DNA of 24,096 nucleotides from NIOZ-UU13 sp964417935 (GTDB lineage: Bacteria > Planctomycetota > Phycisphaerae > Sedimentisphaerales > Anaerobacaceae). Below, piece by piece: positions 5,833-14,742 of the stretch (positions within the stretch are counted from its first letter, which is position 1; each line of letters opens with the position of its first letter). The stretch lies in contig CAYQKF010000078.1 in the NCBI GenBank assembly GCA_964417935.1, positions 1 through 24,096 of the forward strand, in the 5' to 3' direction. Position numbers and translations under genes: made by a program. The notes under the pieces were generated by a model. It was not told where the DNA came from. It saw only the letters and a list, made by a program, of their open reading frames with translations, and ran no database searches.

Positions 5833-8800
5833 ATGACGAAGAGTAAACAAAAAAGTGAATCCGATATGTCCTTGCGACACATCGCTGATAAGCTTGTTAC
5901 GGCTGCAAAGCGGATGATGCGCAGGGCCAAGACTGAGGAAGATTTGAAGATTGCGTTCGAGAAGGCATTATGCCCACTGCTTGAGAATGCGGGGATAAGT
6001 CTTGATGAGCGATACGAGCGATTAAGCCAAGAATCTAAAAGTATCTTTCGTGGCAGGCCCGATGCCGTGCACGGGCAGGTTGTAGTCGAGTATGAGGCAC
6101 CTAATTCCTTTAGGTCAATGAGGCGTGTCGATCACACATACGACCAATTGGTTAATTATCTTACAGCCGAGGCCAAAGGAGCCCTCAAGGACAAGGCCGA
6201 AGGGCATACGAGAATGGTTGGAATTGGATTCGACGGTGCATCGATTTTCTTCGTCCGTTGCAAAGTGAAAGGTAACAGTGCGGGTAGAGGAAGACGAGGT
6301 CTTGAGTTCGCAATGGACGGGCCTTTCGTTTTCGGCGCTGAGAGTGCATTGACATTTGTTACATATTTGAGAGCGCTGGCTCGTGTTCCGCTAACAGCCG
6401 AGAATTTGGCCGACCGATTTGGACCAAGGAGTGAACTTGCTCAGGAAGCGGTCGGTGCGTTCGTGGATGCACTGACAAACTGGAACACACCGCGCATAAA
6501 GATATTCTTTGGAGAATGGCAGCGGCTGTTCGGGATTGTGTATGGGGAGCAATTTTCGGGCAGACCTGAAAAAAAAACGCAGGCGCTTGCGGAGACCTAC
6601 GAGTTGGACAAAGCCACGGATTTCCAGGTAATGCTGTTCTGTGTGCATACATACTTTGCGCTGCTTATGAAGCTTATTGCGGCCGAACTGCTTTCGGTTA
6701 GTGAAGGGAGTTTCACAACTTCATTCAGCCACGAGCTTGTCCATAGTCCCACTGAGGAGCTACTGGCTCGTTTGACGGATATTGAGAATGGTGGAATTTA
6801 CTATAAGCGCGGGATAACAAATTTCATCGAGGGGGATTTTTTCCGGTGGTACCTGGAGGCCTTTGATTCTCCTCGGCTGCAAGATGCGATTCGAGAGGTT
6901 GCAAGGTGCCTTTCGGAATTTGAGCCGGCAACGACGACTATTGAGCCGGAGGTGACGCGCGACCTTTTGAAGAATCTTTACCAGTATCTTGTCCCTGATG
7001 TAGTTAGGCACCATCTCGGTGAGTACTATACGCCTGACTGGTTAGCTGAGCTGGTTCTTAATGAGGCTGGATATAGAGGAGATACAAGAAAGCGACTACT
7101 CGATCCGGCGTGCGGGTCGGGGACGTTTCTGGTGTTAGCGATACAAAAAGCAAGGATATACGGTACAAAGAACAGTGAGCCGGCCATCGAGACAGCCAAG
7201 GGAGTTCTGGAGAACATTTGGGGATTTGACTTGAATCCTCTTGCAGTGATAGCGGCCAGGACAAACTATCTTTTCGCGATGGGGGACCTTGTGAAAGAAT
7301 TGGATTCCTTTGAGATTCCCGTGTATTTGGCTGACTCGGTTTTGTGGCCAAAGCGCACGGGACAGATGCTGTTGAGCGGAGATGGTGTTATCGAGATTCC
7401 AACATCGGTAGGACATTTTTTGGTTCCGAAGATATGGGTTGATAACCAGGGTTTATTGATGAAGCGAGCAACGCCTGTCGTGGAGGAGTTAGCAAAGCTC
7501 AGAAGCAATCAGACTGAAGCGTTGGAACGTTTCAAGAAAGAAGGGCTTGTATTCCCACCGCATGAGAAAGTGGTCGTGAACTTCTACGAACACATTTTGG
7601 AGCTCGAAAGTGACGGGAAGAACGGAATTTGGGCACGATTTTTGAAGAATGTGTTTGCGCCGATGACGGCAGGGCAGTTCGAGTTTGTAGTGGGCAATCC
7701 TCCGTGGATTCGCTGGGGCTATCTGTCTGACGAGTACCGTAAGGCCACGTTGGAGATGTGGCAGGACTACGGGCTGTTTTCCCTTAAAGGTCATGCTGCC
7801 CGGTTAGGTGGTGGAGAAAAGGACTTTTCGATGCTGTTTACTTATGCAGCAGCAGACCATTATCTTGCGAGGAATGGAACCCTTGGTTTTCTGATTACGC
7901 AGGAGGTTTTCAAATCAAAAGGGGCGGGAGAGGGTTTTCGCAAGTTTCGACTTGGCGCCAGAGACACATTGAAAGTAATCAAGGCGCACGATTTAGTTAC
8001 TGTGCAGCCGTTTGAAGGAGCAGCAAACAAGACCGCTGCGATTTTTCTAAAAAGGCGTGGAGAGACTGAATATCCGGTGCCCTATACAGTGTGGAGAAGA
8101 AAGAAAGGTATTGGGAGAGTAGCGACGGATTTGACATTGAAGCAAGCGAGGCGGCTTTTGGAGAAGGAGCAGTTGAAAGCCAGGCCGATGGGCAAGAGCA
8201 ACGGCTCGTGGCAGACGTTGAAAGAAACTGATATTGAGCTGGGACGCATAGAAGGTGAAAATGCGTATCAGGCTCGGCTTGGCGCTCGCGTGGAGCCGTA
8301 CGGGGTGTTCTGGGTCGAAGTAAAGGAAGTGTTGTCGAATGGGGATTTGATAGTTCGCAATCTTGTAGAGAAAGGGAAAAGGAAAATAAGAAAGGTTGAG
8401 GAGAGAATTGAGTCTGAGCCGGTTTATCCTGCTGTAAGGGGTTCGGATATTAAGCGTTGGGGGGCAAAGGTAGAAGTTTTCGTTCTCATAACACAAGATC
8501 ACACGACGAAAGCTGGTTATCCGGAGAGCGTTATGAGGGAAAGGTGGCGACGTACATTCAACTATCTCTCACTTTTTAAGAAAGAGTTATTAGACCGAGC
8601 TGCATATAAAAAGTATCACGCTGAGAGCGGCCATTCGTTTTACAGTCAGTATAATATCGCAAATTATACATTTGCTCATTACAAGGTGGTATGGAAGCGT
8701 ATGGCAAACGATGTGATTGCGGCGGTGATATGTCAGGCAAAGACTGATTTCGGGTGGAAGACCATAATATCGACAGATACGACTTCGCTGTTTGCGACGA

Positions 8801-9102
8801 AAGTGGAGAATGAAGCGCACTATCTTTGTGCAATTTTGAATTCAACGTCTGTGCGGAAGTTCATAAAGTCGTACTCATCGGCTGGGCGCGGTTTTGGAAC
8901 ACCTTCAATTATGGAGCACGTGGGGATACCAAAGTTCAATTCGGGCAATCCGCTGCACAGAAAGCTGAGCAAATTCTCGAAAAGCCTGCATAAATTGAGG
9001 TCAGAGGAGAAGGAGGAGGATATTGGCACTCTTGAGGAGGAAGTGGACATGACGGTTTGGAAGGTGTTTGGACGCGAAGGTAAAGACAGAAGAAAAAAGT
9101 AA
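5833..9102 (+). CDS. Type IIG (Eco57I-like) restriction-modification fusion protein
   Basis: A single 1089-residue protein with nuclease-like, methyltransferase and specificity parts, as in type IIG enzymes. Residues 35-115 look like a PD-(D/E)XK nuclease: RPDAVHGQVVVEYEAP gives D77 and E86, but the position where Lys is expected is E88, so catalysis should be checked. A helical linker follows. The adenine methyltransferase shows motif X HLGEYYTPDWL (394-404), motif I LLDPACGSGTF (422-432), acidic WGFDLNPLA (463-471) and motif IV VVGNPPWIRW (619-628). Residues from about 800 carry the target-recognition region, with CAILNSTSVRKFI near the end. It starts at ATG 5833 behind GAAGAG. It lies between leuA and leuC on the same strand with no restriction partner needed, and was probably inserted into the leu cluster. 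Confidence 0.88.
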   Translation: MTKSKQKSESDMSLRHIADKLVTAAKRMMRRAKTEEDLKIAFEKALCPLLENAGISLDERYERLSQESKSIFRGRPDAVHGQVVVEYEAPNSFRSMRRVDHTYDQLVNYLTAEAKGALKDKAEGHTRMVGIGFDGASIFFVRCKVKGNSAGRGRRGLEFAMDGPFVFGAESALTFVTYLRALARVPLTAENLADRFGPRSELAQEAVGAFVDALTNWNTPRIKIFFGEWQRLFGIVYGEQFSGRPEKKTQALAETYELDKATDFQVMLFCVHTYFALLMKLIAAELLSVSEGSFTTSFSHELVHSPTEELLARLTDIENGGIYYKRGITNFIEGDFFRWYLEAFDSPRLQDAIREVARCLSEFEPATTTIEPEVTRDLLKNLYQYLVPDVVRHHLGEYYTPDWLAELVLNEAGYRGDTRKRLLDPACGSGTFLVLAIQKARIYGTKNSEPAIETAKGVLENIWGFDLNPLAVIAARTNYLFAMGDLVKELDSFEIPVYLADSVLWPKRTGQMLLSGDGVIEIPTSVGHFLVPKIWVDNQGLLMKRATPVVEELAKLRSNQTEALERFKKEGLVFPPHEKVVVNFYEHILELESDGKNGIWARFLKNVFAPMTAGQFEFVVGNPPWIRWGYLSDEYRKATLEMWQDYGLFSLKGHAARLGGGEKDFSMLFTYAAADHYLARNGTLGFLITQEVFKSKGAGEGFRKFRLGARDTLKVIKAHDLVTVQPFEGAANKTAAIFLKRRGETEYPVPYTVWRRKKGIGRVATDLTLKQARRLLEKEQLKARPMGKSNGSWQTLKETDIELGRIEGENAYQARLGARVEPYGVFWVEVKEVLSNGDLIVRNLVEKGKRKIRKVEERIESEPVYPAVRGSDIKRWGAKVEVFVLITQDHTTKAGYPESVMRERWRRTFNYLSLFKKELLDRAAYKKYHAESGHSFYSQYNIANYTFAHYKVVWKRMANDVIAAVICQAKTDFGWKTIISTDTTSLFATKVENEAHYLCAILNSTSVRKFIKSYSSAGRGFGTPSIMEHVGIPKFNSGNPLHRKLSKFSKSLHKLRSEEKEEDIGTLEEEVDMTVWKVFGREGKDRRKK

Positions 9103-9337
9103 AATATAAAAAGATGGAAGGCAAAAGACGTAAGACAGATTGTTTTAATAGATTCCTCGGCTTCGCTCGGAATGACAGGATGATAGATTCCCGCTCCTTC
9201 AACCCATTCGATTACCCCTTCGACTACGCTCAGGGCTACGGCTAACTCAGGGCAGGCTTTGCTCAGGACAGGTTTCGCGGGAATGACAGTTGTGAATATC
9301 GAACAAGGAATATCGAATGATGAAAGAGTAAAAAGCT
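9103..9337 (+). repeat. Gene-free stretch with GGAATGACA-type dispersed repeats before leuC
   Basis: Holds two units of a dispersed repeat. One is at 9151-9178 (GATTCCTCGG to CGGAATGACA). The other is bounded by ATTCCCGC (9187-9194) and its complement GCGGGAAT (9277-9284) and contains CCTTCGACTACGCTCAGG. Similar units lie before leuD, before the sulfatase and before leuB. There is no gene here. Confidence 0.6.
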
Positions 9338-10600
9338 ATGGTAATGACAATTACGGAAAAGATATTAGCAAGGGCGGCGGGAAAAGATAAAGTTGAGCCG
9401 GGGCAGCTCGTAGATGCGAAGATTGACATCGTTCTGTGTATTGATGTTACGACGCCGCCGGCTATTTCAATGCTCGAAGAAAAGGGTATCGATAAGGTGT
9501 TCGACCGGGAAAAGATTGTTGTAACGCCGGACCATTTTCAGCCGGCCAAGGACATCAAAAGCGCAGAGCTTCATAAACGACTCGACGACTGGGCAAAACG
9601 ACATAAAATAAAATACTATTACAAAATCGGCAGGGCCGGCGTCTGTCACGCACTGCTGCCGGAACAGGGACATATTCGGCCGGGCGAAGTTATTGTCGGG
9701 CCGGATTCGCATACGTGTACCTACGGGGCGTTTGGGGCTTTCAGCACCGGTATCGGTTCAACAGATGCAGCGGCGGCAATAGCGACCGGACAGCTCTGGT
9801 TCAGGGTGCCGGCTTCGATAAAGTTCGTCCTCAACGGCTCGCTTGGGCCCGGTGTTTATAGCAAAGACGTTATCCTCACGATTATTGCAAGAATCGGCAC
9901 GGACGGGGCACTTTATAAGGCGATGGAATTTGTCGGGCCGGCTCTTGCCGATATGTCGATGGAAGCGAGAATGACCATAACGAATATGGCTATCGAGGCC
10001 GGTGCAAAAAGCGGCATAATCGGTTTTGATGATGTAACAAAACAATATCTTGATGTGCACCTCAAAGACAAGACAGAATACACTGTCTATGAATCCGATA
10101 GTGACGCCCAATACGATGCGGTCGAAGAGTTTGACTGCTCTGCTATTGAGCCGATGGTAGCCCTGCCGCATTTGCCGAGCGGCGGTGTGCCCATCGGCGA
10201 ATGTGCCGGCAAAGAAATGGACCAGGCATATATCGGGAGCTGCACGAACGGGCGAATCGAAGACCTGCGAATCGCAGCGGAAATTATAAAAGGAAAAGAG
10301 GTTGCCATTCGCACTTTGATTGTGCCGGCAACGCCGGTTATCTGGAAGCAGGCAAAAGACGAAGGGCTGTTCGATATATTTTACGAGTCCGGCTGTGTAA
10401 TCGCCTCACCGACATGCGGGGCGTGCCTGGGTGGTTTTATGGGTGTTCTTGCTGCAGGAGAAAAATGCGTTAGCACAACCAACAGGAACTTCGTCGGGAG
10501 AATGGGACACCCGAAGAGTGAAGTTTATTTAGCCAGTCCGGCAACGGCGGCCGCCTCTGCTGTCGAAGGCAAACTTGCTGATGCGAGAAAATATTTGTAA
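9338..10600 (+). CDS. leuC: 3-isopropylmalate dehydratase, large subunit
   Basis: With LeuD it forms the [4Fe-4S] isomerase that converts 2- to 3-isopropylmalate through a dehydrated intermediate. It has 420 residues, the shorter LeuC/HacA-like form rather than the about 470-residue enterobacterial one. The substrate and cluster motifs are GPDSHTCTYGAFGAF (121-135), SCTNGRIEDLR (301-311) and SPTCGACLGG (357-366). The three cluster cysteines are C302, C360 and C363. Two ATGs, at 9338 and 9344, are possible; the first is used, behind an AAAGAG. The stop is followed after 19 bases by the phosphoesterase start. The leuD partner is 1.7 kb away, which is unusual because these subunits are normally adjacent. 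Confidence 0.96.
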   Translation: MVMTITEKILARAAGKDKVEPGQLVDAKIDIVLCIDVTTPPAISMLEEKGIDKVFDREKIVVTPDHFQPAKDIKSAELHKRLDDWAKRHKIKYYYKIGRAGVCHALLPEQGHIRPGEVIVGPDSHTCTYGAFGAFSTGIGSTDAAAAIATGQLWFRVPASIKFVLNGSLGPGVYSKDVILTIIARIGTDGALYKAMEFVGPALADMSMEARMTITNMAIEAGAKSGIIGFDDVTKQYLDVHLKDKTEYTVYESDSDAQYDAVEEFDCSAIEPMVALPHLPSGGVPIGECAGKEMDQAYIGSCTNGRIEDLRIAAEIIKGKEVAIRTLIVPATPVIWKQAKDEGLFDIFYESGCVIASPTCGACLGGFMGVLAAGEKCVSTTNRNFVGRMGHPKSEVYLASPATAAASAVEGKLADARKYL

Positions 10601-10619
10601 GAACGGACTATCGAACGTT

Positions 10620-12056
10620 ATGGATGCACTGAAAGTCAAAAGCAAAACACTAATTACATTCTTGGCATTGGTGATACTCTGCTTAGCCCTGCCGTCTTCG
10701 GTGAAAGCGGGCGTACTCACCCACGGTCCCATGGTAGGGCACACAACCGATACCACGGCTCTGATATGGATTCGTGCCGAGGGCCTATGTGAGATGCAGG
10801 TTCGTCTGACACCCAAGTCCAGAGGCAGAACAATTGTTTCGGAAACGGTTCGCCTTACAGAAGAAGATAACTTCTGTGGCAGCGCTGCGGTAAGGGGCCT
10901 GTCGCCGAGAACCACTTATAGCTACCGGGTGTTTCTGGACAATAAGGAACAGCGCTGTCTCGTTCGGCAGGAATTCACAACGTTTGCCCCCCCACAGAAG
11001 CCGTGCGTCGTTCGAATCGGTTTCGGACACTCTCTTAGAGGTCCCGGCGAGCAGGTGATTTGGAGAGCTATCAAATCCAAGAAGCCTGATCTGTTTATTC
11101 TGATGGGGGACAATATCTATTCAGACAGCACCGAGCCTTCTAAGCAGCGCAGGATGTACCTTCAATTCCGTGCAGATCCTTGTTTCCGTGCCTTTGGCGC
11201 TACCACGCCGATTTATGCGGTCTGGGACGACCACGATTATGGTCTCGACAATTCGGACCGCACCCAGCCAGGCAAGCAACGTTCCCTGAAGACCTTTAGC
11301 GAGATTTGGCCCAATCCGAAATCACAGGCTGTTCGATCGCCTGGCATCTGGACACGTTTTACAGTCGGCTGTGCGGAGTTCCTTCTAATGGACGTCCGCT
11401 ACCATCGCTCTGCCAACCGGGACCCCGATGGTCCTACAAAAACAATGCTCGGCGCCGAACAGCTCACCTGGCTGAGGAACTCGCTGGCGGACTCATCGGC
11501 GGTTTTCAAGTTCCCCGTTTCCGGCAGCAGTTGGAACTGTGGGGGGCCGGAAGGCTGGAACCACACCTTCAAGTTTGAGTACGACGCTCTCCTAACCCAC
11601 ATTGCGTCGAAGCAAATATCCGGCATAATTCTATTGGGTGGTGACCAACACGCCTGCAAAATCGCAGTTCGGCCTAAGGAGTCGTGGAACGGCTACGATC
11701 TGCATGAGTGGATGGCAGGTCAGCTTTGGAACTCCAAGACAGATCGAGACAGAGGATATTTCCGGGGCTTCGGACTTATTACTCTGGATACAATAGAAAA
11801 GCCGGCGACGGCATGTTTAGAATTTTTTGACCACCTTGGCCAGCCGCATCGTGGCCGACGCATACTCTATACCGCGCTGGGCGCGTTGCGTGCGCTTTTG
11901 GACAGTCCTGCCGGTGTAACCGGCGTGTCAAAAGAAAATCTAAGATATATCGATAGGTTAAGACCAAAAACTTCCGGCCCGCTGTGGGAGAGCCTGCCAG
12001 TGACAACCGGCGAGACCCTAACAGAACACGACCTGGCTTGGCCTTCAGGTGGTTAA
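10620..12056 (+). CDS. Exported PhoD-like metallophosphoesterase
   Basis: From ATG 10620 the protein has 478 residues and opens with a classic signal peptide (basic KVKSK, hydrophobic LITFLALVILCLALP, then SSVKA before the likely cut). An upstream in-frame TTG inside leuC would bury this signal and is rejected. Residues 30-125 look like the small beta domain of the PhoD family (LTHGPMVGHTTDTTALIWIR). The phosphoesterase core follows: LMGDN at 161-165, WDDHDYG at 202-208 and LGGDQH at 339-344. The first core motif reads IGFGHS (about 133-138) where family members have a Gly-Ser-Cys pattern, so a metal-binding Cys may be missing. It probably acts on phosphodiesters or monoesters outside the cytoplasm. 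It has no obvious role in leucine synthesis despite sitting between leuC and leuD. Confidence 0.82.
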   Translation: MDALKVKSKTLITFLALVILCLALPSSVKAGVLTHGPMVGHTTDTTALIWIRAEGLCEMQVRLTPKSRGRTIVSETVRLTEEDNFCGSAAVRGLSPRTTYSYRVFLDNKEQRCLVRQEFTTFAPPQKPCVVRIGFGHSLRGPGEQVIWRAIKSKKPDLFILMGDNIYSDSTEPSKQRRMYLQFRADPCFRAFGATTPIYAVWDDHDYGLDNSDRTQPGKQRSLKTFSEIWPNPKSQAVRSPGIWTRFTVGCAEFLLMDVRYHRSANRDPDGPTKTMLGAEQLTWLRNSLADSSAVFKFPVSGSSWNCGGPEGWNHTFKFEYDALLTHIASKQISGIILLGGDQHACKIAVRPKESWNGYDLHEWMAGQLWNSKTDRDRGYFRGFGLITLDTIEKPATACLEFFDHLGQPHRGRRILYTALGALRALLDSPAGVTGVSKENLRYIDRLRPKTSGPLWESLPVTTGETLTEHDLAWPSGG

Positions 12057-12351
12057 AACAAATGAAACTAAAAATTTATAGAATAGGGAGGCTTTACCGG
12101 TAAGACCACCCCAAAACAGGCCTTCGACGAACTCAGGCCAGGGTTTGAGAGTGCCACCCTGTATTCCATTAATATGGATATATACGCCTCCCCCTGTTGT
12201 AAGGGGTCTTCGACTAACAGGCGTGACCAAAAGACAAAATTTAAAACGATATGATTTGGAAGACTGGATTCCTGCCTTCGCAGGAATGACACATTAATGC
12301 CTTTAGGTACGTAAATATTACAGTTGAGAGATTAAACTTTTATCAGAGGTT
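12057..12351 (+). repeat. Gene-free stretch with dispersed repeats before leuD
   Basis: Contains GGCCTTCGACGAACTCAGGCC text and, at 12268-12287, a perfect hairpin of the GGAATGACA family (ATTCCTGC, loop CTTC, GCAGGAAT). No frame looks coding. No U run follows the hairpin, so it is a repeat rather than a clear terminator. Confidence 0.55.
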
Positions 12352-12357
12352 ATGAAG

Positions 12358-12837
12358 ATGAGCGTAGCACATGTTTATAAAAGGGACCATATAAATACGG
12401 ATGAGATAATTCCGGCGAGGTATTTGAATACCGATGACCAAATCGAATTAGCGAGTCATTGTCTTGAGGATTTGGATAAAAACTTCGTCAACAAGGTCAA
12501 AGAAGGTGATGTGATTGTGGCCGGGGAGGATTTCGGCTGCGGTTCGAGCAGGGAGCACGCCGTCTGGGCCATTCGCGGCGTAAAGGTCCAAACGGTTATT
12601 GCAAAATCATTCGCTCGAATCTTCTATCGCAATGCCATCAACAACGGCTTTTATATTATCGAATCGCCGGATGCGCTCGAGAAAATCAACGACGGCGACG
12701 AAGTGGAAATTGATTACAAAAACGGCTTGATTAAAAATAAAACGGCCGGTATTGATATCAGCTTTAATCCACTGCCGGACTTCGCGCTTGAGATAATCAA
12801 CGACGGCGGCCTGCTGGAGCATATAAAGAAAAAATGA
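12358..12837 (+). CDS. leuD: 3-isopropylmalate dehydratase, small subunit
   Basis: Swivelling small subunit that completes the LeuC active site. It has 159 residues from ATG 12358. An upstream ATG at 12352 also fits the frame, but AGAGG (12345-12349) lies only two bases before it and eight before the second, so the second is chosen. Typical motifs are RDHINTDEIIPARYLNT (9-25) and DFGCGSSREHA (58-68), the substrate-binding loop. The length matches the compact LeuD that pairs with the 420-residue LeuC type. It follows a repeat-filled gap and precedes an unrelated accessory block. Confidence 0.96.
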   Translation: MSVAHVYKRDHINTDEIIPARYLNTDDQIELASHCLEDLDKNFVNKVKEGDVIVAGEDFGCGSSREHAVWAIRGVKVQTVIAKSFARIFYRNAINNGFYIIESPDALEKINDGDEVEIDYKNGLIKNKTAGIDISFNPLPDFALEIINDGGLLEHIKKK

Positions 12838-12914
12838 CGCTGAGGTGTTAAGTGCAGATGGAAGTTTGCGTGGCTTAGTCGAAGCCTCTTTGTTGTGTTA
12901 AGGTTCTGAAAATT

Positions 12915-13610
12915 ATGTCCATTGAGACTATGTTACAGATAATTCGTGACGTTGCTGTGACGGCGGCGTCTTTGGTTGCGATTTGGGGTATAAGCGCTTG
13001 GAAACGTGAGTTCAAAGGTAAGAGAGACATGGAATTAGCTGAGGATGTTCTGTGCCTTTTATACCGGGCTGAGCGTGCTATCGAGGCAATTAGGTTCCCC
13101 ATATACGATTTGGCGCAGGGACAAAGTCGAGAGCCCAAAAAGAACGAAACGCCCGAGCAAAAACAAGCCAGAGATCGTGCTTACGTAGTGTTCAAGAGGA
13201 TTAGGGAACACGGTGACATCTTTGATGAGTTGTATGGGCTGCGCTTCCGGTTCATGGCAAGATTCGGCAAGGACAAAGCAAAACCGTTTGATGAACTGCG
13301 AAGTATAGTCAACGAAATATGGGTATCTGCTCAAGAGTTGGCAGAGCTCTGGGAAAGACAATTCAAGAAGAAAAAACTCAGCGACGAAGATCAGAAGCTG
13401 ATGAAAGAATTCCAAGGGGTAATTTGGTATAGTGGGGATAAGGACCAAGTGATGCCCCGGGTGCACAACATTATACAAGATGTTGAAAGGATATGTAGGC
13501 CAATCATAGAGGTCAAAAGTTCGTGCTTTTCCCTTGTCTTCGATAAGACTCGAGAGTATTTGGCTTCTGGCTGGCGATGGCTCAAGAGGGAAAGGCGCTC
13601 AAAAGGGTAA
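12915..13610 (+). CDS. Hypothetical single-pass membrane protein
   Basis: 231 residues, function not recognised. One hydrophobic segment lies near the N-terminus (VAVTAASLVAIWGISAW, about 12-28). The rest is polar, helical and rich in charge (KREFKGKRDMELAEDVLCLLYRAERAIEAI), so it is probably an N-terminally anchored cytoplasmic helical protein. I recall similar proteins of unknown role in many bacteria, often in accessory regions. The stop TAA is followed at once by TAG, and the same frame then reads DSKTSKFLDSGLLEHIAKEV up to 13688, which may be a leftover of a lost gene. It is first in the accessory block after leuD. Confidence 0.6.
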   Translation: MSIETMLQIIRDVAVTAASLVAIWGISAWKREFKGKRDMELAEDVLCLLYRAERAIEAIRFPIYDLAQGQSREPKKNETPEQKQARDRAYVVFKRIREHGDIFDELYGLRFRFMARFGKDKAKPFDELRSIVNEIWVSAQELAELWERQFKKKKLSDEDQKLMKEFQGVIWYSGDKDQVMPRVHNIIQDVERICRPIIEVKSSCFSLVFDKTREYLASGWRWLKRERRSKG

Positions 13611-13702
13611 TAGGGAAAATTATATGATAGTAAGACATCTAAGTTTCTCGACAGTGGACTGTTGGAGCACATTGCTAAAGAGGTTTGAGAACTGTAAGTG
13701 CC

Positions 13703-14152
13703 ATGGGAAAAATGCCGGAACCAATCCAAGTGTTATATGAGCTACACAAAGGAAGTGTTGCAGGCTTGGAGGAACAAGGGTATTCTAATGAGGAGGCATT
13801 CTGGTTTGGTTTTGCTGTGACATGCCTATATATTTGGGACAAGAACGCAAAGATTACAGTGAAGCTGAGCGAAATATTAAGATTGTACTTAACAATATAT
13901 TTTGAGGAGATAAACAAGGAAATAGCTATTGAGGAAGAAGCGGAATTTATGCGTTTGCTAAAGCGAAAACATTGCGAAATTCGGAAAGCCGTTTTAGAAG
14001 AGGATGAGTCTCTAAAATCTTCCAGAACGCTTGGACAAATAGTACACGGCGATAAGCTGAACATCATAAAGCAGTCTTTAACAGCCGAGGGTATTATGTC
14101 CTTTTCAACGTCTACTGTCCCAATGCCATTCAAATTGATTAATGACCTTTAG
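13703..14152 (+). CDS. Hypothetical protein
   Basis: 149 residues from ATG 13703; an in-frame TTG at 13685 and another ATG at 13712 are alternatives, and none has a good ribosome site. No domain recognised. It is soluble and mainly helical, with a hydrophobic-aromatic patch (EEAFWFGFAVTCLYIWD) and a charged middle (EEINKEIAIEEEAEFMRLLKRKH). It follows the membrane protein gene by about 90 bases, so the two may be co-transcribed. No function is proposed. Confidence 0.45.
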   Translation: MGKMPEPIQVLYELHKGSVAGLEEQGYSNEEAFWFGFAVTCLYIWDKNAKITVKLSEILRLYLTIYFEEINKEIAIEEEAEFMRLLKRKHCEIRKAVLEEDESLKSSRTLGQIVHGDKLNIIKQSLTAEGIMSFSTSTVPMPFKLINDL

Positions 14153-14450
14153 TAAATTCAAAATCTGATTCAAATGCTTACCAGAGAACAAGAACGGAAT
14201 CTCACAACCAAGCAAGCTATTGAGTATTTCTGCTTCAAGATTAAAGTGGTGCGAAATATCGCGGCCTACGTGCTTTGGAGTGTTCTAAAGTAAATTAAAG
14301 TGGCTAAAGTGAGCTAAAGTTGGATGATTTTTTCCGCTACTGCCGTACGTAAGTCATGTTGTGTAGATTTTTTTGATAATCGTCTGCTATATTTGTGTTT
14401 CCGCTCCCTTTTTGTTTGTGTTTCTGCTCTTTTTTGGTTGATTTTCAAAT
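14153..14450 (+). other. Gene-free stretch with a tiny frame and a duplicated TAAAGT-rich repeat
   Basis: A 39-codon frame (14174-14293, starting MLTREQERNLTTKQAIEYF) has no partner or motif and is probably chance or a remnant. Its end overlaps the TAAAGT-rich repeat at 14263-14327, which recurs at 16292-16356. The remainder up to the first palindrome at 14451 is AT-rich and shows no further feature. Confidence 0.4.
14263..14327 (+). repeat. 65-bp direct repeat, copy 1 (TAAAGT-rich)
   Basis: Runs from GGCCTAC to GGATGA with internal TAAAGT words about every ten bases (CTAAAGTAAATTAAAGTGG, then CTAAAGTGAGCTAAAG). Copy 2 is at 16292-16356 at a constant offset of 2029, with 9 differences in 65 positions and no gaps. 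Confidence 0.65.
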
Positions 14451-14552
14451 AATACCTAAGTATATTAGGTATTATATAGAGCAGAGAAATTAAAAGCGCT
14501 TGCTTTTTGATGGGTTGGTGCCGGCACAATACCTAAGTATATTAGGTATTAA
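14451..14552 (+). repeat. 102-bp direct repeat, copy 1, with two palindromes (upstream of PadR)
   Basis: Holds two identical palindromes at 14451-14473 and 14528-14550, each made of arm AATACCTAA, spacer GTATA and arm TTAGGTATT. About 54 bases lie between them, including GCTTTTTGATG and GGTTGGTG. Copy 2 (15061-15162) aligns without gaps at offset 610, with 13 differences of 102. The palindromes are likely binding sites of the PadR protein encoded between the copies. Confidence 0.75.
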
Positions 14553-14690
14553 CGTCGTGTAAAAGTTTTTAGGCGCAACCATGATTTTTAACCCATAAAA
14601 CAAGAATGTACCGCATCTTTTAGGCTAAAGGCAGAAAAGCAACCTTATTTTGGGGTCAAAAACGGCATTTTGAAAAACCTACACACAGCG

Positions 14691-14727
14691 TTAGGTATTA
14701 TTTACATATTAATCCTTATACTATAAT
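14691..14727 (+). promoter_or_regulatory. padR promoter with half operator
   Basis: The half palindrome TTAGGTATT (14691-14699) directly precedes TTTACA (14701-14706); TATAAT (14722-14727) follows after a short 15-base spacer. The start of the PadR gene is 15 bases further on. This placement suggests autoregulation by PadR. Confidence 0.45.
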
Positions 14728-14742
14728 GAAAGGAAACCGTAG

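Noticed and set aside
9758..10171. Long minus-strand frame opposite leuC
   Set aside because: It is a codon-bias shadow; leuC on the plus strand carries every expected motif. The same holds for the long frames opposite the type IIG, sulfatase and GTPase genes.
14174..14293. 39-codon frame MLTREQERNLTTKQ as a gene
   Set aside because: No ribosome site, no recognisable motif, and its end overlaps a duplicated intergenic repeat.
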